From the NCBI GenBank assembly GCA_002633005.1, contig NMRA01000100.1, forward strand, positions 664,401 to 728,400: a stretch of 64,000 nucleotides of DNA, given 5' to 3'. The translations under genes were made by a program, and so were the position numbers. The notes under the pieces were generated by a model. It was not told the origin of the DNA. It worked only from the letters and a program-made list of their open reading frames with translations, and searched no databases. Shown here piece after piece: positions 37,216 to 49,231 of the stretch (the first letter of the stretch is position 1; each line of letters opens with the position of its first letter). This DNA is from Phoronis australis. Taxonomy: Eukaryota > Phoronida > Phoronidae.

Positions 37216-40200
37216 TTCGACAACGGATTGTGAATTGGTTATGGGATTGGTAAAATTTCTCCTATCCATTTAATAATGGTTAAAAATTTGTACTTCTAGG
37301 ACTTTAAGCCTATTGATTAGCTTTTGGCTCGGTAACCATGAGAATCACACCCCAACACGATGCTGTTCTTTTCAGACCCCTATTTAATTCAACTGTTTTT
37401 GGCCTTTTGTTGTTTGTGCTGGGATCTCACAGTGATCCAATATGGCACGAAAAGGCAACTTCACCTATTTTTTGAGGGGCCTACATTTGAGTAATTAAAT
37501 TGGCATTTTCTTCTTTTGCTAAAGGCTCATTTTGCTTAAAAACTATCTGGTTAGCCCAATACATCTAAATTAACACAATTCCATTGAAGTTATAAGTTTT
37601 AAGGCTGTTCCAAATATCAGTTTAGTCCATTGTTAAGTGAAATCATTCGTCAACAGGTACCAGAGAATTTATTTTGGCTAATTTGTATAGTATTTATTCT
37701 GTTGAAATTGATCCTGTATCTTTCCTTTATATGAGGAATTCAATTTCAGAGAGAAAAAATCTCCAGTTTTAGTTCACGATGTGTTTTTTTGCCATGAAGT
37801 CATCCATGGCTGATGTGTTGATTGTTCTGCTCCACACAATTAAGATTGTTGATCAGATTTCCTGATAAACAGACTTCTTGAGGATGGAACATGATGAGCC
37901 AAACTTAACAGAAAATGTTAAAGTGGCTTTGGCCAAACAGTGAGCTTTTGAGTGTTAGCTTGACTGCTTGCTACTGTAAAATAGTGAGCTTTTGAGTGTT
38001 AGCTTGACTGCTTGCTACTGTAAAATAGTGAGATCTAAATGTTTTTACTCAAAATCATACTCGAAAATGTATTTGACATTGATGGTTTGAGCTCAAAAGT
38101 AATTATCCATTGTACTGTGCTTGAGCATATGGTATGTTCTGCACAAACTGCTGTGTTGTCCAAATTTGCCAACCGTCCTTTTAATGCTCTCAAATCGCAT
38201 GCAATTAATGACTAATGAAGAACTGCCCTATTTCATAACTATGTCAAGTGTTGATTTTTGTGATGGAAGGTGGATTTATAGGCACTTTAAAACATAAAAA
38301 GATGTGTAGGTCAGTTTGAACATTACATTCGGCTGAATCCCCTCTCCAAAATGCCATTAAAATTTTATTTATCATTCCATTGGTTTTTAGTAACAAGTAC
38401 AGTTGTATTACTGATGTCAAATATCAACTTTTATGGATATTCGTCAATGTAGTAATAATAATAAGCCTTTGAAAATTGGTACGGTTATGCATAATTATTT
38501 TTCTTCAAGAAAGAATTTTTTAGAAATTTAAAATGATTCTTCCCTGTTCTGTCAATTCCATCGCCTGAACGATTAACGGTGAACTATTTTTCTTCTGGTC
38601 TTCCACTGTATTGATTTCTTTTTATTCAAAACAATTAAACGTAAAAAATAGCCAGTTACTCTGTCAACCTCTGTTAATACTTTAGGTTTTGCCTCGAGGC
38701 ATGGTGCACAAAACATTCATTAGAGTGCATTTTTCCAAGTCTCTTGGGTTGAAATGTGTTATTAATTGCAGAAGTCATTTCATGATTTTTAATGAATCAC
38801 CAACTCTCATTCAATTAATTCCTAACTCTGAGTAATGTTGCCATTATCCAAATTAATTTTCACGAAATTTAATTTCCAACATTTACTGCCATTCAGTCAC
38901 ATTTCGTATTAAGCTGCAACTGCATTAGGGTTCCATACTATTGTACATGTAACAGCGGGTGACTAACGGTAAAGCTCAAACTTTAATTGTTAACTTGGAA
39001 CATAAAATCGTTGAAAATAGACTTCGCTTTTGTTGGTTGTTATTCCTTTTTTGTTTCCTGATTCCACAGTGATATTATGCCTGATGTCTCTATGGCCTGC
39101 AATGTTTTGAATTTGTATTCACATGTAGAAGAATACACAATTTAATACTGAAGGTCATTTCAATTCACTTTCTTTACAAACAAACAACTTGGCAACAATT
39201 GACATTGGTTTTTCTGAATACTAGATGTTTGTAAAAAATATAGAAGTGTAGGGAAACTTGCTCAAAATCACGTGAGTGTGATTCTCCGAGCAACGGTGAA
39301 GCTAGTCGCAGATGACTTTACCCTTTGCTTGTCTAAAGTTGTTGACTGAGACTGTGTTCAAAATGCTACATATCAGCTGCATCCCTGTGTAAAATGCCAT
39401 GAAGTATCTCATACATGTGATTACACTTGGTTCACATTATCACATGATGCGTGTAATGAGAGGCTGTCACCATCATGGTGAGGTCTGAAACATTTATAAT
39501 AGTCTTCTCTCATTCATATCATGTTGCAGTAATTGATGAATTACCCCTTGCTAATATGTTGAGATTCAGCCACTGATTTCTGCTATATTTGTTTCATTGT
39601 TCATGACCACACACTGTATCAAAGCTGTACTTCCACAGAAAAACAAGCTTATCTAACATTTTTCCTGGCTATGGGCTGTAAAATTACTTGTTTTTATTTT
39701 GACCTTGATGCAGTTTTATCTCAGATTGGTCCAGGTTTATTGGTTTAATAGCTTTAGATGTTTATATTTTCTGTAACTTCCTGTTAGAAGTTGAAATGTG
39801 TTTATAGCTTGTTTATTAGTTTTTTGCTGTAGGTCTCTTTAATGTTTACATTAGAACTATTTACTTCCCTGTTGTCTGGAGATGAGGCTTTTTGCTTATC
39901 AGGTCTGGCACTTTTTTCAAACTCCGCTAGTCTGCTAGTCTACGGTATGCGCAGATGTCATGTCGCTTTTATTTAGTTGCCACTGAGCTATGTAGCTATA
40001 GAATCTCAAAGATATGAACTTTTGATTGAAACTGAATTCACATTTATCCCTGGCCACCCATGTAAAGCCTTTTAATCTGGTATAATGTGAGAACTACTAT
40101 TTGATCCTTCCATGTGCTTTTTCACACTCGGAGAGTTTCTTTGCAAGGTAAGCTATATGTATATATATATTGTGATTTATGCATCACGCACACCCAAATT

Positions 40201-40619
40201 CTAAAAGCTATCAAGGTCTCTGGAACCACGCTGTGGCAGAGGGCTAGCATGGTGTATAATCATAATTTGAGTGACCTTTATCAATAGACTAAGTATTGCC
40301 AACATTCCTTTGATGTCCTAACAGGCTACTCTGGGTAAAGGAACCCACCTAGCCTAGTCTTGGGTTAGCAAGGTCTGTAAACACTATTGGCATGACATGA
40401 TGAAGAGAAGATTTAATTCCTTAAACTCCACATAGAAAACAGTTAAATTGCCTATTGCTCTGAAAATTCGTTAGTCGCCTGTGTGACCAGCCAGTGAACT
40501 TACTAATGTCTAGCCGCTTTTTCAGTTACATTGGGTGTGGGGAGTTGCATCCCAACACAACTTTATATACAATGATCTGTTTGCAGGAGGACAAAGACAG
40601 CTTTTTATACCACAATATT

Positions 40620-40770
40620 AGCGCCAAATGGCAGATACAACCGTGTAATAACCCATATAGTTATCTCACTAGTGAGATAACGATTTGGCGGGAAACCGAG
40701 GACGGAGTCGAACCCGGGACCTTGAGTTTGCTGGTCGCCGACCTTAACCACTACACCACGCAGCGGCTGA
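40620..40770 (-). mobile_element. tRNA-derived SINE (A and B boxes)
   Basis: On the minus strand the head reads TGGTGTAGTGGTTAAGG (box A, 40742-40758) and then GGTTCGACTCC (box B, 40704-40714), a perfect internal RNA polymerase III promoter. The acceptor ends do not pair, so it is not a working tRNA. Beyond the head a 22-bp perfect palindrome (40660-40681) sits between CGCCAAAT (40622-40629) and ATTTGGCG (40683-40690), forming a long hairpin. The 3' limit is unclear. Confidence 0.65.
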
Positions 40771-41311
40771 CGTCATCTAGAGTGAAAATAGAATACTTAA
40801 ATGAGCACGTGCAATAATCGTACGTTCAACAAACCGCATTGTACTGTACTTATACGCTACGAAAAATAAGACACATAATTTCTATAAAAATGATATCTTA
40901 ATTCAGTGAAATTTTTCTCTCATGTCCTCTTACTTGTAAATCACCGATCTCTAGTTTGAATGCGGGTATCGTGTCGTCAGGATCTTTGACTTGAGAATTA
41001 TATTCAGTTACCAGTGGTAACCTACTTTAGCAGACGATAATTTCCCGGTCGAAGCTTAGCGTGAAAAAAACGTGTTTTAAGCTATAATAGTTGGTAAACC
41101 TTAATTTATGAATTCAGTTTATTTCTATTATATTTAAGTTTTCAATTGGTTTTGAGTAAAAGCATTATTTGACAAAAATAGCCCGGCTTTTCTTAAAAGG
41201 TCACGACCTCCGACCCCGGGCCTCTGACATAGAAAGTAGTTACAAAGCCGTGGAGAGTCAGAAAAGGTAAATCGATTCATTGCAATGTTTCTCGTTTAGT
41301 ATGTGGTATAA

Positions 41312-41475
41312 ATAGATTATTACATGTTCTCAGTCGTTATCCCCCTTATCTAGAGCCCTCGTGGATTTTGTAGAATTATCACCCTCGGGGCTAACGCCCC
41401 TCGGGCGATAATTCTCCAAAATCCACTCGGGCTCTAGATAACGGGGGATAACGTCTTCGCCATGTAATAATCTAT
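41312..41475. mobile_element. 164-bp hairpin MITE
   Basis: The two halves are inverted copies over about 75 bp each. The outer ends are TAGATTATTACATG and CATGTAATAATCTA. Inner blocks are GTTATCCCCC, TATCTAGAGCCC, GTGGATTTTG and GAATTATC. The loop is about GGGGCTAACGCCCC. A TA target duplication is possible because the flanks are AT-rich. It has no coding sequence. Confidence 0.8.
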
Positions 41476-42536
41476 ATATATTTCAGTCTACCTGTACGCA
41501 GTGAACAATGTAGGTTGGCTGGTGATAAAAATTCTCAACCAGCTGAATTTTTGATGGAAACAATTATGTAGATTTGTGCGATGTTGTTTATGGTTTGATT
41601 CTGCCCATGTGTATTAGTACACATGATAATCCGATGCTAAGTTGGTAAAGTTTGTGCAGATGTTTTAAAATTTTGTGGAGGCATCTTCCTGAAAATTGAT
41701 GGGTTTTCCTGAAACTGCCATAACTACGTTATTCCACGCATATTCTTTGGGGTATTAACCTGCGCTTAGCATTTAATTTGCTAGATTGTTCTCGCGTTTA
41801 TTGACTTTTCCCATATGAAATGGGGAATGTAATGTAATTACAGCAGTGCTGCAATCCATTTATTTTGTTGAAAGATGTGTTCTCCCAACCTCCACCAGGG
41901 GCAATGATAGCATGCATCTTGTGATGTCCCAAAATTAGTCACTTATGGGACTCTGACTAAGCATTTGTGCATGCATCAGTATGGAACAGAATACTTGTGG
42001 AACTGTCTATCTTACTTAGAGAGGAAATTGTTAGGTGGCCTCAGTGGCAACAACTAGTAGAACAGTCACGTAAAAAACGCGAATCGAAACTTGACCAGTG
42101 TTAATGAACACGTGGCGAAAAAGCGTGCGCTAGGGCCCACATATATGTTAGAATGTGGACCTGCTACCGACTCTGGCAAATGAGCTCTGATGGCATGCGC
42201 TCGCTCAGCGCAGACTTGCGGACTAACTTAAAACAAACGTCACGTGGCAACAACATCTGTGTTCGTCTAGATTTTTCACTTGTGCGGGGTGCGATCTTGC
42301 CCAGATTTGGACTGCGGTTAATCCCGACTCCACAGGAACTAAAAAATCTTAAGTACGCTATTTGGAAAACTTAAAGGACAATGCCACCCAATTTAATTAG
42401 TGTTTTTTACCATCTTAATCTGTCTATATCCACATCACCTCGTATACGGTGGATCTCACCTTGCCGAGAGGTGTTGCGTTAACCTGTGAGGAAGGTGAGA
42501 AACGACTCAGCGACATCAGTGGTTTTTCTGCAGAGT

Positions 42537-42781
42537 GAGTGCTGCTATGGAGGGGACTGTATTGTTCCCGCTTGAGCGAACTAATGAAGCTACGTCTGCT
42601 CAGGAAAGCAGGTATATCTTTTTTTCGATTTCCTCGAGAGCACGCAATGCTTCAGAAGTGGTTCGCGGTAGTGAAGAATGAAAAGTACGCCGTAATACCA
42701 ATTAAGTATGAGGCCATGAAACTTCTCCGTGTCTGTGGCCGGCATTTCGTCCACAGTGATTTCTCTGACTACCGAATGCCG
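42537..42781 (+). pseudogene. THAP-domain relic
   Basis: Within a 128-codon frame (42539-42925), residues 25-81 read G-I-S-F-F-R-F-P ... Q-K-W-F ... P ... R-V-C-G-R-H-F-x-x-x-D-F. This is the core of a C2CH THAP zinc finger: the FP, W, P and C-x-x-H-F landmarks are in the right order and spacing. The first cysteine pair appears only in another frame (E-C-C-Y-G-G-D-C at 42537-42560), so a frameshift or a lost splice separates them. THAP domains bind DNA and occur in P, Kolobok and some domesticated transposases. Confidence 0.65.
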
Positions 42782-43137
42782 GCTCACCAAACAGCTCGTG
42801 CCAGGGCAGAAAAAGAGACTGAGTATGAAGTCAGATGTTGTGCCTGGTGTGTTTGGGTTGTTGCTCAGTTTTTGATTATGGAGAATTGTAGGTGGCCATG
42901 GAAACAAACAATTACAATTAATTGAAGGCATTAGAGAACATAACATTTTATATATTTAACCTGTTTGATGACTTACTCATTCGTCAGGCTTCTGTTTGGA
43001 CCTCTGGGTGTAGCATGTTTTCGCCAGTTCTTTTTCCCAGTCCCAAAAACGTTGTAAGCTGCCGAGACTTCTGTTTAGATGCGGTGCAAAATCAAGATGG
43101 TGCGTGAGACACATCTACACTTCTCCAAGAAGGCGTT

Positions 43138-43414
43138 TCATTTGCGGAATTTGTGGCAGCAAACGCAAGTGTCAGCAATGTTTCCATTATCGTGCAGTTA
43201 GTACACTCAGACACCATGACAAATCATTCAAACGGTTCTCGGAACTATCCACATGTTCCATTGTCTGCACGTTCACAACGCCTGTATCTTGTATTTCTTG
43301 ATCAGTGAATTCTGGTTCGAACTGATAGCTTGTGAAACCTATCGATTGACCTGTGAAGTATACGTCAGATGAACACTCATCTAAGTCGGGATTGTGAGTT
43401 GCCAAGGTTGACAT
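43138..43414 (-). pseudogene. P2X7-ballast-like cysteine-rich relic
   Basis: The minus strand opens with an ATG at 43414 and reads an acidic leader with S-Y-Q-F-E-P-E-F-T-D-Q-E. After N-R-L-N-D-L-S-W-C the frame slips. The next frame gives E-C-T-N-C-T-I-M-E-T-L (43176-43208) and a third gives D-T-C-V-C-C-H-K-F (43141-43173). W-C-x-C-x-x-C-x-x-M-x-T then C-x-C-C is the zinc-binding pattern known from the C-terminal ballast of P2X7 receptors and related stand-alone invertebrate proteins, which also carry a Y-x-F-E-P-E motif. Two small indels make this copy non-functional. Confidence 0.55.
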
Positions 43415-46400
43415 TTTTTATTGTGCGCTATGTTTCAAAATTAATTATTCTCACCCTAAGCAATGCTTATATAAAACTGAAGTGAAGATGCAATAAACTA
43501 ATTGACCGGGCACCTTCATACCATGAATAATACTCTTACAAGGAAATCACACATTTCTAAAGATATGCGGGAATTTTCACCGCTTGTCCTTCTGAGCTGC
43601 TTGTACCTAAAAGAGAGCGTAGTACCAGAATCAGGTACAATTGTGATGACCACATTGCCCCATGCATGCGAGCAAGACCCAATTAAAGTGTATTAAACAA
43701 ATCTGACTGTACATAACGGCGAATTTTCAAAATGCATTAACCACTAATTTTCCGTATAAACCAACACCACAGCGGTATTCAGCCGGAAAAAAAACAACCA
43801 AGTACGGTTTTCGATTTTTAAAAATCGATAAATTAATAATTTAAAAGCTACAACCATTGGGCAATATTGAAGATAAACTACCGCGCGTATTGATATACTG
43901 GGTGGATATACAAACACTGATCAGAGTTAACAATATCACATGGATTCATTTTTTAATATTCTTTCAATCTCGTTTAACCAGATTTTTGACCAGGAAACAG
44001 TTGTTGTGCCCACTTTCATATTTTTTTAACGACAAAGAGCTAGTATAGTTATATAGTCAGTGCCACCAAAACAGGCCCCCGTTCGACACCTAGTGAAGAG
44101 GACAATTCGTCATTCAATGAACAGATCGGTGAGCGAAACTTTTGATTAGTTTATTGTGGACTTGTCTAAAGTATTGGAGCTATTTAGAAGGTGCCAGGTG
44201 TGTGACGAGGGTGTCACATGGCAGGATGTAAGCAGTTTGCGTGCTCAAGTCACTATCTGAGTGGGAGTGTGTCGCAGCCACTTGGGCAAGTGGGACAGTT
44301 GTTCCTCTGTCCGTGGGACGATAATGAGTACATCTCAGTACGCAGTAACAGTGTGGCATGTTGACTGACTCGTAAATAAAAACACACGATGACCGAACTT
44401 ATCAAAACCTCGAGATAGAAAAATGACTGACTGGGCAGCTCTCACAGTCAGACTATACGAAAAGAAATAGGCGGGAAATTCTTGCCTCCCAAAACGTCAC
44501 TTCCGGAGCAGTGAACGAATAGTTAATCAAATAACGAAAAGCTGTAATTAAGGGGAAAATATGTCTGGGATAACCAACAAACCTTTTTTTGCATAAAAAG
44601 ACATGATAAAAGGTTGCCTTCGCCTTTAAGTATAGTCTTTTCGTGACTGGAATTTTAGTTTCTAACTTTGGCTGGTTTATGTCTGATGTCTTCAGGCTGG
44701 CCGCGACGGGCCTGATCGGGTTTACGCATCAGTCGGCAAGTTTTCGCCATGGGATTTCAGCACATTTTTTAAAAAAAAGATTGTAATTTAACAACAATTA
44801 GTTTGATAGCAATGCACCACAGTTTTGTAGAAAGTTTGTCATAGGTTACAGATACATCACAGCGTGTAAATTTGATTTCACCCATTGTCGAAGACCGGGT
44901 TTCAACCGCCTTAGACTACAACAAGCGCATCCGTCCCGAAATGAATTTTTCTAAGCACCCTGGGCGAATACATTAGCCCTAATAGATGGTGGCATCAACG
45001 AACCAAATGATGATTTTTATTGACCCTGGCAGCAACTTTGTGGTGACAGACGCTAACGACTGGGCGACTGAATTTCGGGCTGGGTGAGTAGATTTTATGG
45101 CTCAATCACCCAGCTGGTGAGTGGGGTTTTGAAACTTGAGTATATCCTTGATGGGCTGGGTGCTTATTTTAGCTGAGTCTGATAACACATGGGGGCGCCT
45201 TATAGGGGCATGGGCGCTTATTAGGGTGAATCCGGTATTCATTATTGACTTCACTGAAAAGATCATAGCGTTTTTATCTGTCTTTCATTTTATTTGCAGC
45301 ACAGCTGCTTCTTGCAACAATATTTTGGGCTTCATTACAAGTAATTGGTTTGAAAAAGAACATTTTGTAAAATATGTACTTAAGCTACATGAAGTATCCA
45401 GCGTTGGACTGGGTGACACCTGTCAGCTTCTGGCAACCATTTCTAGCATTGTTTTCTTATTCTGATCTTTATATGCAGGTTTATGCAAAGCCTTTTTTGA
45501 AAAAATGCAACAATGTAAAAGATCCTTATTCTACAATAGTTTAATCTGGAGGTTTAACAATAATGTATCATTGTTTGCATCTCATTCTTTTCATAGTCCA
45601 TAGTTTTGCCCCTATTACTTGTAAAAAGAGAAGTAAACTGAATAGATCCTTCCAATCTATTAGAAGAGTACAATGCACTGTCTTCAGTCCAAATCATGAA
45701 ATGTTGTCCAGACGCTGTAATGTCACAACCACTTGTTACATTTTATGCCTCAGGTAAATTGTCCAATTATTGTCTCAGTTGTTCTCTAGTAATTTTCATA
45801 GTTCTTTCGATTAACCTTTGCTAAATGAACTGTAATACTTGTGGCCTTAAAGGCATTCAGACTCTTTGTTCATGCTACATAAAATGTCATCGCATTATTT
45901 GCGGTGTTTTGGGTTTTAATTGAAGTGCTTTGGCAATAACTACGCCATGGTTTTTCTTTGAATTTTCACCTTATTGCTTACTAAATGTTTTTCCTTTTGA
46001 GGATTTGACATTAAAGTATACAGACATGCCAGTACTGTACTAAATAGTACATCTGTTACCTGTGCTACACAGAGATGCCTATATTATGAACCCTAGAAAA
46101 AATGGCCTAATTTGGCTCCCTGATGGAACTTCTTATCTCAGAAATAGTCTATTGCATTCATGTGAAACTTTCAAATGGCAGTTTTTTTAAGTGCTCCACT
46201 TTTGTATTAGGGGTTACAAAAATAGAGCTTTGTGATTTCTATGAAAAAATCAAAAGTTGGATGAAACAAAAACAAATTAATTATATTTTAAAAGCTGTAG
46301 CAGCATTTTTGAGATATTATCTTGGACAAAACGAAATTTGGCCATGTCATTGTTGCCATTGTCATGTTATGAAGGTACTTTTCTTTCTTGCAAAATTTTA

Positions 46401-46908
46401 ATGAAGACATGGTCACATTATCCAAGTACTTGTATTCGGTAGTCAAAAATCAAATTCTACGATACTTTCTACTTTCAGAAAACACATACTTTCAACCAGT
46501 TAAACTCTATAGTTTTGTAAATATTTGGCTAAATGTACAAATGGTGTACTACATTAAACCTTAAAGGATCTATAAATAATCCTTACTGCATTTTTGGGGA
46601 TTGGTGAGGAAGTTGTCAGAAAAAATGAGATGGTCCAGGAATATTTGTTAGCTTTTGACATGTCAACAATTGTATGATCCAAACTTGGTACTTTCCAATT
46701 GCTTTTCCAGTTTGATTTATGTCAGATATCAGACCAATACATTCTTCACTGGACTGAAAACAGAAATGATTGTACCGTATATACTTACCATTTTCCAATA
46801 TTGCAGGCACATGATCCAACTTGTGATAAGATGGCAATGGGTTAGTTGGTGGACAACTTTCACCATAGAAACTTAATGATTTCGCAGACTTTTTCTTGTT
46901 TTGAAAAT

Positions 46909-47098
46909 TCCCATATTTCCATGTACGTGTACTGAAAGCTGGCCATATGCCAAATTCTTATATTTCCATGTAAGTGAACTGAGAGCTAGCCGTATGCCAA
47001 ATTCCTATATTTCCATGTAAGTGTACTCAGAGCTAGCCATATGCCAAATTCCTATATTTCCATGTAAGTGTACTCAGAGCTAGCCATATGCCAAATTC
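46909..47098. repeat. 47-bp minisatellite, 4 copies
   Basis: Four units run from TATTTCCATGTAAGTGTACT through AGCTAGCCATATGCCAAATTC at 47-bp spacing. The first is most diverged, the last two almost identical. Confidence 0.92.
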
Positions 47099-47164
47099 GT
47101 TTGAGAAAGACTTAAACGCATAAGTCAGTGCTAGTCATAACATCAAAAAATATCCTACTTAAGC

Positions 47165-47880
47165 ATCTGTACGGGTAGCAGCTAGTGTATAAGAAATGAT
47201 GGTGGGAAATAACTACTCCTTCAGTTGAGCAGTAGGGTTCATCACAAGAGACAGGAATATTTCTAGAAGAGACCATTTTAATTTATAGTTTCAATCAGAA
47301 GTTTTGTCAGGTTTTGGCAGGGTGTGCGGCTAAGTGATTCTCTCCCTAGGCAGCACAGATACTTTCTCCAAAACATGTGACCCTTTCATAAAATAATGTA
47401 CCTAATCAGATATTCTTAAACTGAAAACTAAGAAAGTGTTTGAAATACTGTTTTGTACACAAAATAGTTTCAGTGTATTTACAAAAGTCTTATCATGAAT
47501 GTACATGTTAAGGATGACAGGGTCAAGACTTGTAAAGAACTCTCAGCAATGGAAATAATAAAATTGTGAGGTACAATAATACATGTTCACATCATTCTGT
47601 ACAATGCAGCACTCAGGACTGACTTAATGAAAAACCTTTGAAATCATAGATTTACATACTAAGCGCAACGACAGTGTGGCACATCTATGCAGCTGTACCA
47701 CAATAAGAGAGCTTATATACAAATGTTTTTTTTTTTACAAAATCTGTCTTAAGAAGCATTCGTTCACAAGATAATTCCAGTGTATTTACAAAAGAAAACA
47801 TCATAAATGTACATACTAAGGATGAGTGGGTCAACACGTGTAAAGAATTTCAACAGTAAAAGTAATGAAATTGTGAGTTA
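47165..47880 (+). repeat. dispersed repeat family B, copy 2 with internal duplication
   Basis: 47165-47500 matches 6288-6612 and 6778-6830 without the 163-bp insertion. Its last part, CAGTGTATTTACAAAAG through GTACAATAATACATG, is repeated at about 47778-47890, so the 3' part is doubled with about 190 bp between. Confidence 0.7.
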
Positions 47881-48128
47881 CAATTATACATGTACACACC
47901 ATTGATTAAATACATGACACTTGTTGTTAACAGTCTTTATTCTGTTTCGTTTGTATCCTCTGAGCAAAGTTCTACGTCAACAGAACATTGGTGAGGCAAT
48001 TGACCAAGAGAAATGATTAAAAGACACATGGTATTTCGAAACCTACTTTTCTCATTCTTAAGTGGAAATAAAATGAGGCAGTAATACCACCACAGAGCAT
48101 AAGCTGGAGACATACACAGTGGGACTCA

Positions 48129-48449
48129 ACAGGTGTGAAATACTGCAAAGAATGACACGTGACAAATGCACTTATCATTTTGTACAAATGCAGCACTCAG
48201 GACTGACTTAATGAAAAACCATTCGAGACATACCCGATACTCAAATGCTGGCAATTTAGTTGTACCAAACTACAAAACATCCAAGGAGTACTTTCTTTGT
48301 AGGTGGAGTGATTGCCTATAACAGTTTACCATTAGCTATTAAATCAATTACTGTTAAACGTACATTTAGAAGTAACTTAATAACTTATTTATTATCTAAT
48401 TAACTGTATATCTGCATGCATGTCAAAAATTGTATGTATTAATTAACTT
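48129..48449 (+). repeat. first of two near-identical 320-bp blocks
   Basis: The block repeats at 48454-48776 with only a handful of changes. The two are joined by a single N (48450). The simplest reading is two haplotype-derived contig ends left unmerged, not a biological tandem duplication. Confidence 0.8.
48250..48403 (+). pseudogene. LINE reverse-transcriptase C-terminal relic, copy 1
   Basis: The frame from 48250 reads NLVVPNYKTSKEYFLCR. After a one-base slip, 48305-48403 reads GVIAYNSLPLAIKSITVKRT then FRSNLITYLLSN and a stop. The F-x-x-x-G-x-x-x-(W/Y)-N-S-L-P ... F-(K/R)-x-x-L-x-x-Y-L pattern is the usual end of the reverse-transcriptase ORF in non-LTR elements. Downstream AT-rich sequence would be its 3' UTR. 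The upstream catalytic part is absent. Confidence 0.6.
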
Positions 48450-48453
48450 NCTC

Positions 48454-48776
48454 GACAGGTGTGAAATACTGCAACTAGAATGACACGTGACAAATGCACT
48501 CATCATTTTGTACAAATGCAGCACTCAGGACGGACTTAATGAAAAACCATTCGAGACATACCCGATACTCAAATGCTGGCAATTTAGTTGTACCAAACTA
48601 CAAAACATCCAAGGAGTACTTTCTTTGTAGGTGGAGTGATTGCCTATAACAGTTTACCATTAGCTATTAAATCAATTACTGTTAAACGTACATTTAGAAG
48701 TAACTTAATAACTTATTTATTATCTAATTAACTGTATATCTGCATGCATGTCAAAAATTGTATGTATTAATTAACT
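48454..48776 (+). repeat. second of two near-identical 320-bp blocks
   Basis: It is the partner of 48129-48449, offset by about 328 bp. It continues past 48776 into unique T-rich sequence, whereas the first copy ends at the N, as expected for an overlap of two contigs. Confidence 0.8.
48578..48731 (+). pseudogene. LINE reverse-transcriptase C-terminal relic, copy 2
   Basis: It carries the same peptide and the same frame slip as at 48250-48403, ending at the stop at 48729-48731. Identical lesions in both copies show that the block was copied after the LINE decayed, or that both are one locus assembled twice. Confidence 0.6.
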
Positions 48777-49231
48777 TACTTATTTATTTCATTTTCATTC
48801 ATCTGTACATATCATTGTTCATCTTATTTATTTATTTATTTTATTTCAAGGACCATGTGGTAGATAAGTTTTACACTTAACATGTCTTTTATCCTCTATA
48901 AATAGAGTTACATATTATTATTAGTATTATTATGATTATGCAAAAAAGAAGAATTTGAGGTGAATGTGTATAGTATTGATATTAGATAACAAAGAAATGT
49001 TGCACGGTGTATCGAGAACTTAGGTAGCGATTTTAACCCACGTGAGTACAAAAATCACAATTTTCTCACAGGAATTCATTATCATTCTGTGCCATTTTTT
49101 CATTATGTTAGGCGCTAACAACATAACACTAACTCACGAAAACATGCGAAAGATTTTACTATTACTGTTAGGTAAACGATGGACTTGAAGCAAAGTAAAA
49201 TAGTGAGTAAGAATGATTTTGTCTGCAAAAC

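Larger units (their letters stand above)
42371..44629. mobile_element. TTAA-flanked transposon relic (Kolobok-like), 2.26 kb
   Basis: Both ends carry TTAA (42371-42374 and 44626-44629). The termini read inwards as TTAAAGGACAATGCCACCC on the left and TTAAAGGCGAAGGCAACC on the right, an imperfect inverted repeat. A TTAA target site together with an internal THAP-domain relic is the known combination of Kolobok transposons. PiggyBac also uses TTAA but lacks THAP. No transposase core was recognised, so it is defective. Internal sequence is more CpG-rich than its surroundings. Confidence 0.6.

Noticed and set aside
40690-40767. functional tRNA gene on the minus strand
   Set aside because: A and B boxes are good, but the acceptor-stem ends do not pair and no clear anticodon arm can be drawn. 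SINE head is the better reading.
40494-40817. 107-codon ORF
   Set aside because: It runs antisense through the tRNA-like SINE head and its hairpin. No protein family is recognised.
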